From: Watersipora subatra
Taxonomy: Eukaryota > Bryozoa > Gymnolaemata > Cheilostomatida > Watersiporidae
Length of the DNA stretch: 64,000 nucleotides
Assembly (NCBI RefSeq): GCF_963576615.1
Contig: NC_088717.1
Coordinates: 22,781,344 to 22,845,343 of the forward strand
Direction: 5' to 3'
Shown here in pieces: positions 11,744 to 23,511 of this stretch. The notes under the pieces are model-generated. The model was not told the DNA's origin and did no database searches. It saw only the letters and a list, made by a program, of their open reading frames with translations. A program made the position numbers and the translations under genes. How positions within the stretch are numbered: position 1 is the stretch's first letter; every line of letters starts with the position of its first letter.

Positions 11744-11926
11744 GTAGTTGAAACTTTCATCTTGAATGATGAGACAACTGAGAGCATACAGGAAGCTCTT
11801 GAAGGGATTGAGAAGTGGAACGGCTCATGGACACCTCGGCATGGATAGTTGATTATGCAGATTAAGAAATTGCGGTCATAGAACACGTGTTTAGTGGGAA
11901 GTGTTGTATCTTGCATTGGGTCAGCC
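11744..11926 (+). pseudogene. Mutator-like (MULE) transposase fragment, frameshifted
   Basis: After a TTTTTTAG acceptor the frame reads VVETFILNDETTESIQEAL and continues to a TAG at 11846-11848. The next frame continues the similarity as WIVDYAD, then a TAA, then EIAVIEHVFSGKCCILHWVS. The pattern D-Y...E-I-x-x-[IV]-x-x-V-F...C-x-x-H is the conserved catalytic-core segment of MULE-type transposases, where a polar residue cluster and F-H-R-E-Q normally follow. Here the text decays after LHWVS. One frameshift and one stop make it a pseudogene. It lies on the same strand as, and downstream of, the exons at 7824, 9163 and 10131, so the four probably derive from one element. Confidence 0.55.
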
Positions 11927-11929
11927 ACA

Positions 11930-13000
11930 ATTAATATTATAACTATTTCCCACTGTAACCCACTTCACAGAACATATGAATCACTGGAGGCATGGTTTAC
12001 TTTTGTTTAGCAAGCACACTGAAGTTGGTGTAATTGGCTAAATTGTTTTGTATTTTTTGCTGCTACTACCAATTTTTTTCAAACTCATTAATCAACCAGG
12101 TAGAACTTTATTGTACTCTTATTAAGTCTTCCATAGACCTAGTAATGAACCTAATTCAGATGTCTAAATATGTGACAGAGATTAAAGTATTTTTTTGTGC
12201 AATTTTCACTGAGAACAAGCTTGGGAGAGAGCCGTCAAAAGGATCGAAAGGAAAAAGTATAAACTCAGCTGAACAGCAAGTTGTTTTCAGTGTCGGTCAA
12301 AGAATTGTCTTTTCAAGGTTAGCATTTGACTTACGACAATTCTTCAATGTTGGTTACAACATCAAGGTTTATTTTCCTGAGCAAAACCAAAATACATTAC
12401 ACATGCTCTCTCAAGCATCCACAGTTCTGTTAGATATTCAAGAGTAATAACCAAACATGTCGTAGCACATTTGGAAAGACTAGAAAAGCTCTACGAAATC
12501 AGGTGGTCATGAGTGAGAATCGGCCCTTTATCTAAAATCTATCTTACTTTGATTAGCTAAAGTAGCGCTGTTCATGAGTCAAGGTTTATTTACCATAATA
12601 GCTTACTAACTGGTTAGTTCTAGAACCAAGGACAAGTACGTCACAAACAAGAGGGCTGTTGAGAATTCCAACTTGTTGACAAGACATAGGGATTTTTAAA
12701 AATATTTGAAGCAGCAGTGGCCCCAAGGCGATTTACCAAAGGCAAGTCAAAATCAGAACCGATTGCCGATTGAAGTCTAAGAAAAGGAAAGCTTCTTTCC
12801 TGTAGCTGTATAGCTATCTTGATGTACTAAATGTTCAGATATGTTGCTTTAACCTTTGTTATGATTAACAATCTTCGGAATGGTACATGAAGTAAGTAAT
12901 TAATGCTATACGTGTGTTCATGTTTGCATGCCAGTATTGATATGATACTATGCATCGATAATAACCTTAACATATCATTTCATCGCTCTAATGATCATCA
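11930..13000 (+). other. Uncharacterised stretch with a 137-codon open frame (12034-12447)
   Basis: The longest unexplained plus-strand frame of this part lies at 12034-12447. Its second half (GKSINSAEQQVVFSVGQ, then IVFSRLAFDLRQFF, ending VLLDIQE) looks more protein-like than the first, which is a hydrophobic translation of T-rich DNA. I cannot match it to a family. It could be a further degraded exon of the MULE-like gene upstream, or chance. Confidence 0.25.
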
Positions 13001-13037
13001 TATTTTTTACATTAAATAGAATTTAGAAAATGAAAAA

Positions 13038-13085
13038 GGTATATATACGTAGTATATATAAAATTATATATACTATATATAGTAT
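13038..13085. repeat. (TA)-rich simple sequence
   Basis: A short run of imperfect TATATA with interspersed GTAGTATA; composition only. Confidence 0.6.
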
Positions 13086-13099
13086 GTATTGTATAGTAC

Positions 13100-15440
13100 A
13101 GCATATTTTAAGTAGTCTGTTTGTCCGGATGTACCTAAATCAGTTGGTATATTGGTGGAAGAAGTAGAAAAAACTAGGTAACCCTAGAAAACACTGAAAC
13201 CATAGACAACCTAAATAGCTTTATGCAACACCAATGAATGTGTATAATTCAGTCTTCTGTATGTCGGCTACCCTGAATGATTATTTGCTTTTTAAGAAAC
13301 ATATCAACAATGATATGCATTTTGGCTTGTAGTAAGTGTACAGCTCTGACATACTAAAATACCTGTGAAATCACCCCAAAGAGATGGTCAAAGCCTACCA
13401 AATGCCTAGGCCAAATGCCATACCCGAAGAGTTTCTGGCGAGGCACTTGCTGGTAATCTGCAGCTATTGAGTTTTGAGGCAAGCGTGTAAAAGGTTCTGG
13501 ATGATTCAGAAAAAAGTACATATTTACTTTTAATCCTTCATGTGAGTGCTATGACTTCCAGCAGCATCTGTATCCATGTAAGCATGTATTTGTGCTTTTA
13601 GCCTATAACACGGAAGGTTTTTTGGACCTGCCTCCTGAATATATGTCAAGTCCACGGTTTTCACTTGATGATGACGTAATGTCATGTACTCAATTCTTTA
13701 CATCAAAATAGCCACTAACTAGTTATTCAGCTCCAGCAAGCCCATTTACTTCTTGTATCAAGAGTGCTGACGGTGCTGAACCGCTACCCTCGCTACCAAA
13801 AAAGTGATATCACAGCTTATGATAGCAAGTGAAGATAGAGAGCTGTTGAAAATGTTGTCGTCAAAAACCTATCTCGCCAGTGACAGTCTTGCCCTACAAG
13901 ATCTTGCTGCAGAAAAGGAAGTACACTCGTGAAAGCTTAATAACTCTGTAGAAAAGAATGGCGTAAATCTAGAGGTGAAAGAGTGCAACTGCCAGTATCA
14001 AAATGGTAGGAATAAATGTCAACAGAAAAAATGGAGAACCAGCCATGGGTCTTAACATTACTAAAGCATTGACTCTCAAAACCTAAGCACTACCTACCAA
14101 GCAAGCTTTAAATCGCCCATAATTTGATACCATTCTGATATTATCTGCATATCCAGCATGTTGTCATCATTTTATTGAAAGCTTGAAAATTCATGAAAGT
14201 TTAGGAAAAGCATTGCTTTTGTGACCAAAATAAACCAAGATCTGTTAGTTTACTATTCATTATTTTGTATTTTATTCAAGGGAAATTATCCGACGAGGAT
14301 GATAAAGCGTAAATTTCTTAGCCAGCTGCCAATGATGCCCAAAAGGCGTTTTCAGCCCATCAAGTGAATTGGACGTGTTAGAACTGCTGCATCACAGAAA
14401 CAACAAGTTAACATGGCTGTACACAAGATACTTGCTGCTGCATGCAAGAGAGTCAATTAGCTGAGAGAAACTACAGCTTGATATGGTATGCTTAATATAA
14501 CAATCAATCAGTTGATAGTGTAATTGTTTAAGGAAATGTTTGTAGGATCTACATTTATTATCATATCTATTAAAGGACGCCCGTAGCAAACTTGTAGGCA
14601 ATCAGTTTTATACTAAAATTCTCTCCTATACTAGTTGAGCACATTTGTCAATGTTTAGAGACATTCTCAAACTGTTTGAGAGAATAGTTTGTTGTAAGGT
14701 GAAAGAGAATGCAGCCTTATGTCCCAGGGCTGATACTTTAAAAGAAATACCCATCTGGATAGGCCCAGACTTGGATATTGTACCCCCAATCACCTGGTGT
14801 GTCGATTTGAAATACACCCCCTAAACACTGGGAGTTCCCTAGAGGGCGCCCAGGTTCAACGCTCCGCTAAACATCCAATATGGTTCATGCATTAATAAAG
14901 CAGAAAAAAGCTACAAACAAAATTCCCATTTTTATTTAAATACATTTTTATTTCGGATTTTTCGTTTGTTCAGTATTGTGAGACGATCATTTTTTTGCAA
15001 ACGGGTCATTTTTTTGCTAACAGAGATCAATATATCGTAGTTTACTATTGGTAAAAAACAAACAAAAAAGGCAATTAGCTAACCATAAATCAAATTATAA
15101 AAACAGTTCGTGTGGCGACATAATAGTCGCTCTGCCCACTAACGTCAGTATCGCAAAACAGCAAAATGTCGCCATGCCTGCAAAATGGTTAATAAAACTG
15201 ATTCCAAGCATTAACCATCAGACCATCATTTTCATTTACCAAGGAAAACATGATGAATATCAATGAAATAAATATAATATTGTTATGACGGAATTTAGGC
15301 GTTTTCAGATTCTCTAGTTAACAAGAGGGAGTGAGGGGATTAATAACACGAGCAAACTAGCCACACAATCTCGTATAACAAGGATTATTATTTGCACTCG
15401 CTTGGAGCAAAAGTTTTATATGTTTAATATCTTATTTCTG
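13100..15440. other. No firm gene; possible coding debris near 13.6-14.0 kb
   Basis: A few short in-frame pieces appear, such as LPPEYMSSPRFSLDDD near 13630-13680 and YLASDSLALQDLAAEKEVHS near 13870-13930, but each ends in stops within about 30 codons and I cannot link them by splice sites. The rest is AT-rich with no identified repeat. Confidence 0.3.
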
Positions 15441-15444
15441 CTTA

Positions 15445-15483
15445 TTTCATACGAACTCCGGGGTATCCGGAGTTCGTATGAAA
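15445..15483. other. Perfect 17-bp hairpin with 5-nt loop
   Basis: The left arm TTTCATACGAACTCCGG and right arm CCGGAGTTCGTATGAAA are exact reverse complements separated by GGTAT. The stem is unusually GC-rich for the region. No poly-T or coding context suggests a terminator; a cruciform or remnant of a foldback element is possible. Confidence 0.9.
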
Positions 15484-15550
15484 GACAACTCTCAATAAAC
15501 CTTAAGCTGCCCGTGAATCTGCTCCTGTAGATGGGTAATGCAGCTAGTGT

Positions 15551-15571
15551 ATATATATATATATATATACC
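15551..15571. repeat. (TA)n microsatellite
   Basis: A pure TA run of about 10 units, followed by degenerate TTAGGAG motifs up to about 15770. Confidence 0.85.
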
Positions 15572-15589
15572 CATATTTCCGAGTTAGGA

Positions 15590-15840
15590 GTTGAATAAAT
15601 ATATACCAGTTAGGAGGTTTCGGAATATAAGGGATTAGGAGTTAACGCAAATATATATGGGTAAGCCTCCTATATGGTCTAATTTATCTACATTGTAGAT
15701 ATATATATTTATTCACCTCCTAATTATTATATATTTGTATGGAAATTTTAGGAGAATATGGTATCATACAATATATATTCATCGCCTTATCATACTTTGT
15801 ATATATGCATACTAGAAAAACTGTCAAAACTTGGAGAATG
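15590..15840. repeat. Degenerate TTAGGAG/CCTCCTA motif cluster
   Basis: Copies of GAGTTAGGAG, CAGTTAGGAGG, GATTAGGAG and their complement GCCTCCTA are scattered with ATATAT spacers. The motif is the core of the 29-bp monomer in the adjacent satellite, and the same motif recurs at 30395-30665. This looks like the decayed edge of the satellite. Confidence 0.5.
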
Positions 15841-18400
15841 TCTAGATGGTTGTTGTAAATTACATATCAATTTGAAGGTAAAATAATTCATACCTCAATG
15901 AGTAAGCAAAAATAATGATTACCAGTTAGCAGATTGCTACAAATTACACATAAATTAGAATGTTACCATTGTAACTTATGTAATAGTTACAATGGAAACA
16001 TTACATAGCATGGCATAGCTTACATACCCTTTAGTAAGATGCCGTAACTTATATCATTTAGGAGTTTGCTATAACTTGTTTCTTTTAGAGGCTGCTCTGA
16101 TTTACATATAATAAAGTATGTTGCTATAACTTATAGATCATTTGAGAAATTGCTATAATTTGAATTTCACATAGTTGGTAGCAATTATCTATATATCAGT
16201 GACGAGGCTGCTATAAGTTATATATTATTTAGGAGGCTGCTGCTATTTATAAATTGTTTTGGAGGTTGCTATAACTTACATATCATTGCAGATGCTGCTA
16301 TGAGTTACATATAATTTAGGATGTTGCTATCACTTATAGATCACCTAAGACCTTGCTATAATTTGAATTTTCCATAGTTGATAGCTATTATTTATATATC
16401 AGTTAGGAGGCTGCTATGGGTTATATTTTAATTAGGAGGCTGCTGATATTTATATATCATTTAGGAGGTTGCTATAACTTACATATCATTGCAGAGGCTG
16501 CTATGAGTTACATATAATTTAGGATGTTGCTATCACTTATAGATCACCTAAGACCTTGCTATAATTTGAATTTTCCATAGTTGATAGCTATTATTAATAT
16601 ATCAGTTAGGAGGCTGCTATGTATTATATATTAATTAGGAGGCAGCTGATATTCATATATCATTTAGGGGTTGCTATAACTTACATATCATTGCAGATGC
16701 TGCTATGAGTTACATATAATTTAGGATGTTGCTATCACTTATAGATCACCTAAGACCTTGCTATAATTTGAATTTTCCATAGTTGATAGCTATTATTTAT
16801 ATATCAGTTAGGAGGCTGCTATGGATTATATATTAATTAGGAGGCTGCTGATATTTATATATCATTTAGGAGGTTGCTATAACTTACATATCATTGCAGA
16901 GGCTGCTATGAGTTACATATAATTTAGGATGATGCTATCACTTATAGATCACCTAAGACCTTGCTATATTTTGAATTTTCCATAGTTGATAGCTATTATT
17001 TATATATCAGTTAGGAGGCTGCTATGGATTATATATTAATTAGGAGGCTGCTGATATTTATATATCATTTAGGAGGTTGCTATAACTTACATATCATTGC
17101 AGAGGCTGCTATGAGTTTCATATAATTTAGGATGATGCTATCACTTATAGATCACCTAAGACCTTGCTATATTTTGAATTTTCCATCGTTGATAGCTATT
17201 ATTTATATATCAGTTAGGAGACTGCTATGAATTATATATTAATTAAGAGGCTGCTGATATTTATATATCATTTAGGAGGTTGCTATAACTTACATATCAT
17301 TGCAGAGGCTGCTATGAGTTACATATAGTTTAGGATGATGCAATCACTTATAGATCACCTAAGACCTTGCTATAATTTGATTTTTCATAGTTTATAGCTA
17401 TTATTTATATATCAGTTAGGAGGCTGCTATGAATTATATATTAATTAGGAGGCTGCTGATATTTATATATCGTTTAGGAGGTTGCTAGAACTTACATATC
17501 ATTGCAGATGCTGCTATGAGTTACATATAATTTAGGATGTTGCTATCACTTATAGATCACTTAAGACCTTGCTATAATTTGAATTTCCATAGTAGATAGC
17601 AATTACTTATATATCAGTTAGTAGGCTGCTATGAATTATATATTAATTAGGAGGCTGCTGCTATTTATATATCATTTAGGAGGTTGCTATAACTTACATA
17701 TCATTGCAGAGGTTGCTATGGGTTACATAGAATTTAGGATGTTGCTATGACTTATAGATCACCTAAGACCTTGCTATAATTTGAATTTTCCATAGTTGAT
17801 AGCAATTATTTACATATCAGTTAGTAGGCTGCTATGACTTATATATTAATTAGGAGGCTGCTGCTATTTATATATCATTTAGGAGGTTGCTATAACTTAC
17901 ATATCATTGCAGAGGTTGCTATGGGTTACATAGAATTTAGGATGTTGCTATGACTTATAGATCACGTAAGAGTTTGCTATAATTTGAATTTCATTTAGTT
18001 GGTAGCTACTATTTCTATATCAGTTAGGAGGCTGCTATGAGATGTATATTATTTAAGAGGTTGCTGCTATTTATATATCATTTAGTAGGTTGCTATAACT
18101 TATTTATCTGTTATTATTACTTAAACATTATTTATGTACTAGTCAGAAGGTTGCATGAAACTATACAACTTGTGTCTTATAGCGATATACCTTTCACATT
18201 TGTAAAAAGCTATTTAACTTAAATATAGGTTCTAGAGGTACCTATGACGTATACAGTGTACATTCTTCAAAAAGGCTATGATCGAGTATGTACTATGTTA
18301 AGAAGGTAACATAACTTGCACACATTAGCTAAGAGGCCATAAAACCTTGTTCTCTTTTAGCAACTAATACGCATAATGACTTCTCTGACTTATGACATAT
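15840..18400. repeat. Satellite array: 203-bp higher-order unit of seven 29-bp monomers
   Basis: The homogeneous core is about 16050-18110. The anchor AGATCAC/TTNTAAGA recurs at 16138, 16341, 16544, 16746, 16949, 17152, 17355, 17557, 17759 and 17962, that is every 202-203 bp. Inside each unit seven related monomers of 28-30 bp follow the scheme TTAGGAGGCTGCTAT plus an AT-rich tail (TTATATATCA or similar). Adjacent 203-bp units are more alike than adjacent monomers, the hallmark of a higher-order repeat. Both margins (15840-16050 and 18110-18400) contain only diverged monomers. No protein is encoded; short frames across it are by-products. Confidence 0.9.
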
Positions 18401-19235
18401 CAGAAAGTAACAAAATTATCTAAAAACACTCACAAAATTTTACTATAGAATCTACTATATCTTTTTGCCTATTGGTGCGATCATGAGTTGTGGGCCTCTG
18501 CAAACCGGCCTCTGTTGCACATTTCCAAGTATTTTTTTCTGAAATAGTTTAATTGTTGTTAAAACTTACATATTGTATAGTATGTTAAACTTTAAGGTAG
18601 GATTCCATAATTGTGTATATAAAACAACAACAGCCACCATGCTTGATACCAAAAAATTCAACTAGTCAAGTACCATAGAATGGTTGTTGCTTAGTCGCCA
18701 AACGGAGTAAATTTATTCAGACGTCAAGTTTAATGCGATATTACAAAAGCCTCAACGACAAGAAGACCCTGCTGCCAGTTTAATTTTGCAGCTTCTTGAG
18801 TAAGTTGTGGGCTCGGGCATAAGGCATCATTATAATTTTCAAACACCAATTTCTTTTAACAGTATACAGCTCTGACATTGTTGGTAGTTTGCATAAATCA
18901 TCCGATCATGGCTTTTTGAACGCTCCATTTTCTTTTAGGCTGCATAACTTTCTACTCACTAAAATAAACAAATAATGTAACTCAATATTTATAAATATGA
19001 TCTATGTTATAGTTTCTTATTCAGTCACATATCGCTGCTGCACTGCATACAAAAACTTAAACAAATTAGTTGGAAACAATGCATGGACACAACTCAGTTA
19101 CTGTGATTGCTAAAATGAAACTCATACATTTTTCCTTGCTGTGCATATTATCTACAGTAATAATATGATTTACTTGTACAACATACTTAGTTACTCAATC
19201 TAACATACAATAACAGCAATTTCTTTCTATTCATC
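18400..19235. other. AT-rich stretch, nothing recognised
   Basis: I see no exon, RNA gene or repeat with sufficient support. Confidence 0.4.
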
Positions 19236-19269
19236 TTAAGCCACTCTTAGAACGTTAAGAAAAAACATT

Positions 19270-19345
19270 TTCCCACTCGGGGATGGAACCTGGAGAGTCA
19301 GGTTGCAAAACCGGCACAATACCACAACACCACAAATTGGGTAGA
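19270..19345 (-). ncRNA. tRNA-like SINE head or tRNA pseudogene
   Basis: Read on the minus strand there is TGGTGTTGTGG (resembling an A box) and, 31 nt downstream, GGTTCCATCCC (resembling the B-box consensus GGTTCGANTCC), followed by CGAGTGGG. That is the spacing of an internal RNA polymerase III promoter. I cannot fold a complete cloverleaf, so a tRNA-derived SINE or a decayed tRNA is more likely than a working tRNA gene. Confidence 0.35.
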
Positions 19346-21034
19346 TTCCAAACAAGCCCATTGTGTCTATGAAGAACCCAGGGAAAAAATTAATGTCACA
19401 TAGAGAGCCAATAAAAATACAATAACATTCTATCTTGAGGGCATTTTCGCTGTTCAAAACTTCTTTTTGACTGCAATTTATTGTTAGCGATGATCAGTCG
19501 GGCTGAACCTAGCACGGCACCAAATTTTTTCTAACTTTAGATCTCTCGACTTTGGGTGATTTTATTGATCAATAGTAATACTGAGTCCTATTATTCACAT
19601 TTTACCAATAATAATAATGAATACCTGGCATAATTACTCAACATTTTGCTTGCATAGCTAGTTCAATGGGATTATTGAGGATTAGGTTTTACTTTGATCA
19701 TTCAAAGTAAATATGAACATTCTTTGTCTTGTAATACAGGTCTGTTGTAAAAACTAGCTCAGTTGATTAAATACTCTGGAGCGGCGAGCGGAAAAACTAA
19801 AATTTGGTTTGCTAACTATTTTTACCAACATAGGCCAGAGTACTGACAGCAATAACTGAATAGAACATGCTGTTTAATTAAAATGTAACATAAAAGATGT
19901 TTTATTTTGTTTTGGTAAGCTTGCAGCAAAAATGTTTGTTTTGCACCTAAAAAATTATTTTGCTCCAAATACTTTACGAAACAAGTGGTAATAACTTTAT
20001 TGATGCAAATTGTACTGAAATTATATTTGCTACGAGCACCAATGGAAATCAAAATAAGTAATAAAATTCTTACAGACCTTTTAAAAAACAATTGTCTTTG
20101 CTGCTACAAAACAGTGAGTAGACCCATAGGAAAAGAAGTACATGTTCTTATACTGCTAAAACTACCTTTGGCTCAGAAATCAGTTTTGAACAAAGCAATG
20201 AATTAAAATATGCATTGGCATAATGTTGTGATGGCTAGGAAACAAAGCTGGGTCTTGCACATGAGGGTAATTTAGCTAATGTAAATAGATTTCCTACACT
20301 ATCTAATTGAAAGCATCAATGCAAAATCTAAATACATGTAACTACTTACTAGCCATAGTACAGAGTGACCTTTTATTGTTGGTCCACATAGCATCCGTCC
20401 GCTTTGAGCATCTTTAAATTCTATTAAAGTGGATTTCATTTTGAGTTCCTTTGACATTTCAAAGTACTAAAATGGGCAAATACAAATTGCAATTTTAGGG
20501 AACTATTCAATTGAAGCCATATGCCACAAAAATTTCTCTACGTTGTTGGTAGAATATTCTATAAGTGCTAACATTACATTTGTTTTTATTTTTAAAGTTG
20601 ACACCAGTAATTTAGCAAATTATGTAGCTTATTAGTAAAACTTTTGTTAACATCGGCAAACAAACCGCATAAATGCTGCCCAATACCGAAGGCCAAAAAT
20701 AATAATATATATTGCTATTTATGTTTTTACCAATAGTTTTGCAGTTTTGTCTTTGTATTGCAATTTATATGCAACCTATTGTATTTCAGGTTTGAGCAAA
20801 TATGAGTTTTAGTAGTGTTCTGACCCTTCCTATCAGGTGGTTTCAACATTTTGAGGTAACAATGAAAAGCCATGAGTGGAATTTCTAACAAACTATTGCG
20901 CAACTTCAGCAGCATCTTATATATATCATTCGCCAAACTCATTGTCTTGAATCATCAAAGTTCACCAAATCATTCAAAAAGAAATACAAATATTTGTATC
21001 GCTAATTATTCTATAGCTTAAAGAATAGAGAAAA

Positions 21035-22379
21035 CATAATATTATTATGTTTTATTAATTTTCTTGAGGCGTTGACTAATGTTCTAAAAAAAGAATCAAG
21101 GAGACTGACCCACTAGGAGCTGAGATATAGCCAGCCAAACACAGGTCTGCCTAATAACGAATCAGAGGAAAACCCTTCAAAAATCCGGAGATATATGAGA
21201 TATGAAATCGACTTATTGGTCATGTGCCGGTGTTGCGCACCCTTACCACTGTTACGTATAATGATTGTTTTAGGCTACGAGATGTGAAACGCTTCTCGCG
21301 ATAGTAAAGAATTTACAGACTAGCTCTGGTTTCTCAGAAAAATCAAGCAAACATTGTGTGGTAAAGGCATTTGCCCACAACCCCTCGCCATGATTTTTCA
21401 AAACAGAAGAGCAGATCTTGACTATTGTGCTTCAAATTTTAACTCGATCTCTTCGGATCTGCTCCGAAGATCCTCTGTTCAACGAACAGCCTGTGTATAG
21501 TGTACATGCGACATCCGCGATTTGCAGTTTGTTTAGAATAAGAAAGAGAATTGTGGATTTTTGTTCATTCATCATTTTTCTACTGTGTACCTACTGCAGC
21601 ATTCAGTAGATTATCATGACTATCGTCACTATTAACAGACGGTAAGTTCACTACAGCTATAATTTAAAAAAAAGAATATCTTGACCGTGCTGCTCTTGCT
21701 GTATGAAAAGAAAACGATAGTTTTTAATTTGATTTTTCTATTTATCTATTATCTTACCTGTAATTATTTTTATGATTAATATAATAATCATAATGTATAT
21801 TATACAAAATAATAATATAACTGCGTATGGAATAAATGATGTAACTAATATAATTTGTACAAAAGTCCAATTGATAACCGAGATTAATGATTGATTTAAT
21901 TGATTCCATTTATTAGCTATAGTTAAAAAAATCTGAACAGCGCTAAAGATGAGTCTGAATAAGGAAGCTAAGTGGGAGAACAACAAAACTGAGCTGAACT
22001 AGCAAGATAGCAAAATGTTGCAAAACGATAGATCCGTGTAATCATTTTATGCTAAAACTAATCTACACGTCAGAGGGACTGGTTCGGAGTTCTCAGAGCA
22101 ATGATTGTTAGGCCTAATTGGATTGTTCTATACTTCCAGGGATTAAACCAATTTAAAGGTCGTGATTGTTATAGGAGAGCACATTAGTTGGTTTAATTGA
22201 CTAATGGCACACAAGTCGATTTCATACGTCATGTAATGATGATTACCAAAACGCTTGTTTTTTGGTAGACTTGGGTTTGGCAGGCTATATCTCAGCTTCT
22301 GATTGGTCAATCTCCTTGATTCTTTTTTAGAACATCAGTCAACACCTCAAGATAAATAGTAAAGCATAATAATATTATG
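21035..22379. mobile_element. DNA element with TIRs of about 190 bp
   Basis: The left arm begins CATAATATTATTATG and runs through CTTGAGGCGTTGACTAATGT, AGAATCAAGGAGACTGACC and GCTGAGATATAGCC to GAAATCGACTT near 21215. The right arm, read on the minus strand, gives the same series with scattered mismatches from 22379 back to about 22200. The interior shows no transposase. I find no convincing target duplication. It sits between blocks 1 and 2 of the left duplication copy and is absent from the right copy. Confidence 0.7.
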
Positions 22380-22613
22380 TTGTAGTACAAGACTTTTTAT
22401 GGTATTGACAGTGTTGTTCGAAGATTTCCCTATAAAATTACTCGAAACTCACAAAGCAATTTGAAATTTTTGTTTAGGACTTTTCAACCTGAAAAGAAAC
22501 ATTTAGGTTTCTTGATTTACTTATTTGAGATTCTTTCTGATTCTCAAATTAGTTAGTGCTATTATAGCTTTCGCAAGTACATCCAGAATTGAAAAACAGA
22601 GAATTACTTATTT

Positions 22614-22865
22614 TGATGACAGTATTGATGATTGTTGATGACCGATTCAGATTTTAGTGATTACACATATAATAAAAGTAGCAGCCCCAATAGTGACTCC
22701 AATGGTGGTCAAAGTAATAGTTTCGTAAGAGTAAGGAACATGGCAAAGCATCGGCTTTCGAGCTTCGAAGTGATCGTAGCTTCACATAGCTTTAGCAATG
22801 CACGAAATAGGAATGCATTAAGTTTTTTGAATAGTACTATTTTTAAACGTGTTGGAAAAATATAA
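22614..22865 (+). pseudogene. Acidic/serine-rich coding fragment, left copy
   Basis: An open frame encodes DSDFSDYTYNKSSSPNSD and then SNSFVRVRNMAKHRLSSFEV. Its homologue lies inverted at about 27440-27660, where the complementary strand reads SDFCDYTDN, a stop, then a serine/aspartate run and SESNSFVSVRDIVEDRF. Partial protein-level conservation between the copies suggests a former coding exon of unknown function. I do not recognise a family. Confidence 0.35.
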
Positions 22866-23093
22866 TCTATAACAAAAGTGTTTTAGATAAAATTTGAAGC
22901 TAATAAAAGTTGAACATATACTATGAAGCGCAATCGACAATTTTTGCCACTATAATTAGAAGGGTTAAAAACTGCAGTGCCATGGCATTCAAACAAAGGT
23001 TTCACAGTAATCTTATTTCTTATAAACTTTGTGAAATAAAACTTTTATTAATGTGGCGCGCTTTTGTGTAAATTAACCGTTAATCAGCAACAT

Positions 23094-23181
23094 ACCCCCT
23101 TCAAGAAAGCGTCCAGCTGTGCTTCGTACCATTTTCCATTTGGTGGATATAGTTCTTGGATGCGGTGACCAGGTTTCTACC
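23094..23181 (-). CDS. Exon-like segment, KPGHRIQELYPPNGKWYEA
   Basis: On the minus strand a TTTTGGTAG acceptor is followed by an open stretch reading KPGHRIQELYPPNGKWYEA and then QLDAFLKG, ending at a GGTATGTTG donor. The LYPPNGKWYEA core resembles the W-Y-x-A strand of Tudor/Agenet-type folds, but 27 residues are too few for a call. The paralogous segment at 28785-28872 keeps both splice sites but its reading is degraded. It is part of block 3 of the duplication. Confidence 0.4.
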
Positions 23182-23511
23182 AAAACAAGCAAAACAATTT
23201 GAATAGCCCAAACAGATGTTATGCAGATTAAAAATTGATGGAAAAGATGCCTGATGTTTTTAGATTTTTCAGCAAATCCGTGTCCCTACTTCCCATTACT
23301 AAAATTCCATGAAGCAGTAATAAATTATCTCATGCGATATTCTTCTACAAAATTGAAACATAGATTTTAAAGCTTCAACAATTTAAAGGGTTTCATTTAC
23401 TCCAGTCACTTACTTATGACTCAGCCTCTAGTTTCAATCCGTATCAAATTACAACTAAAATGCATCAACTTGTTAATTACAATGAAAATAATACATTATC
23501 ATAACTTTATA

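Noticed and set aside
12034..12447. 137-codon frame as a real gene
   Set aside because: No motif, first half is low-complexity hydrophobic text from T-rich DNA, and no matching splice partners; kept only as an uncharacterised stretch.
14626..14817. Minus-strand 63-codon frame with IGGTISKSGPIQMG
   Set aside because: No splice sites or homologues could be recognised; insufficient support.
19270..19345. Functional tRNA gene
   Set aside because: A- and B-box-like motifs are present but no acceptor stem or cloverleaf can be completed.
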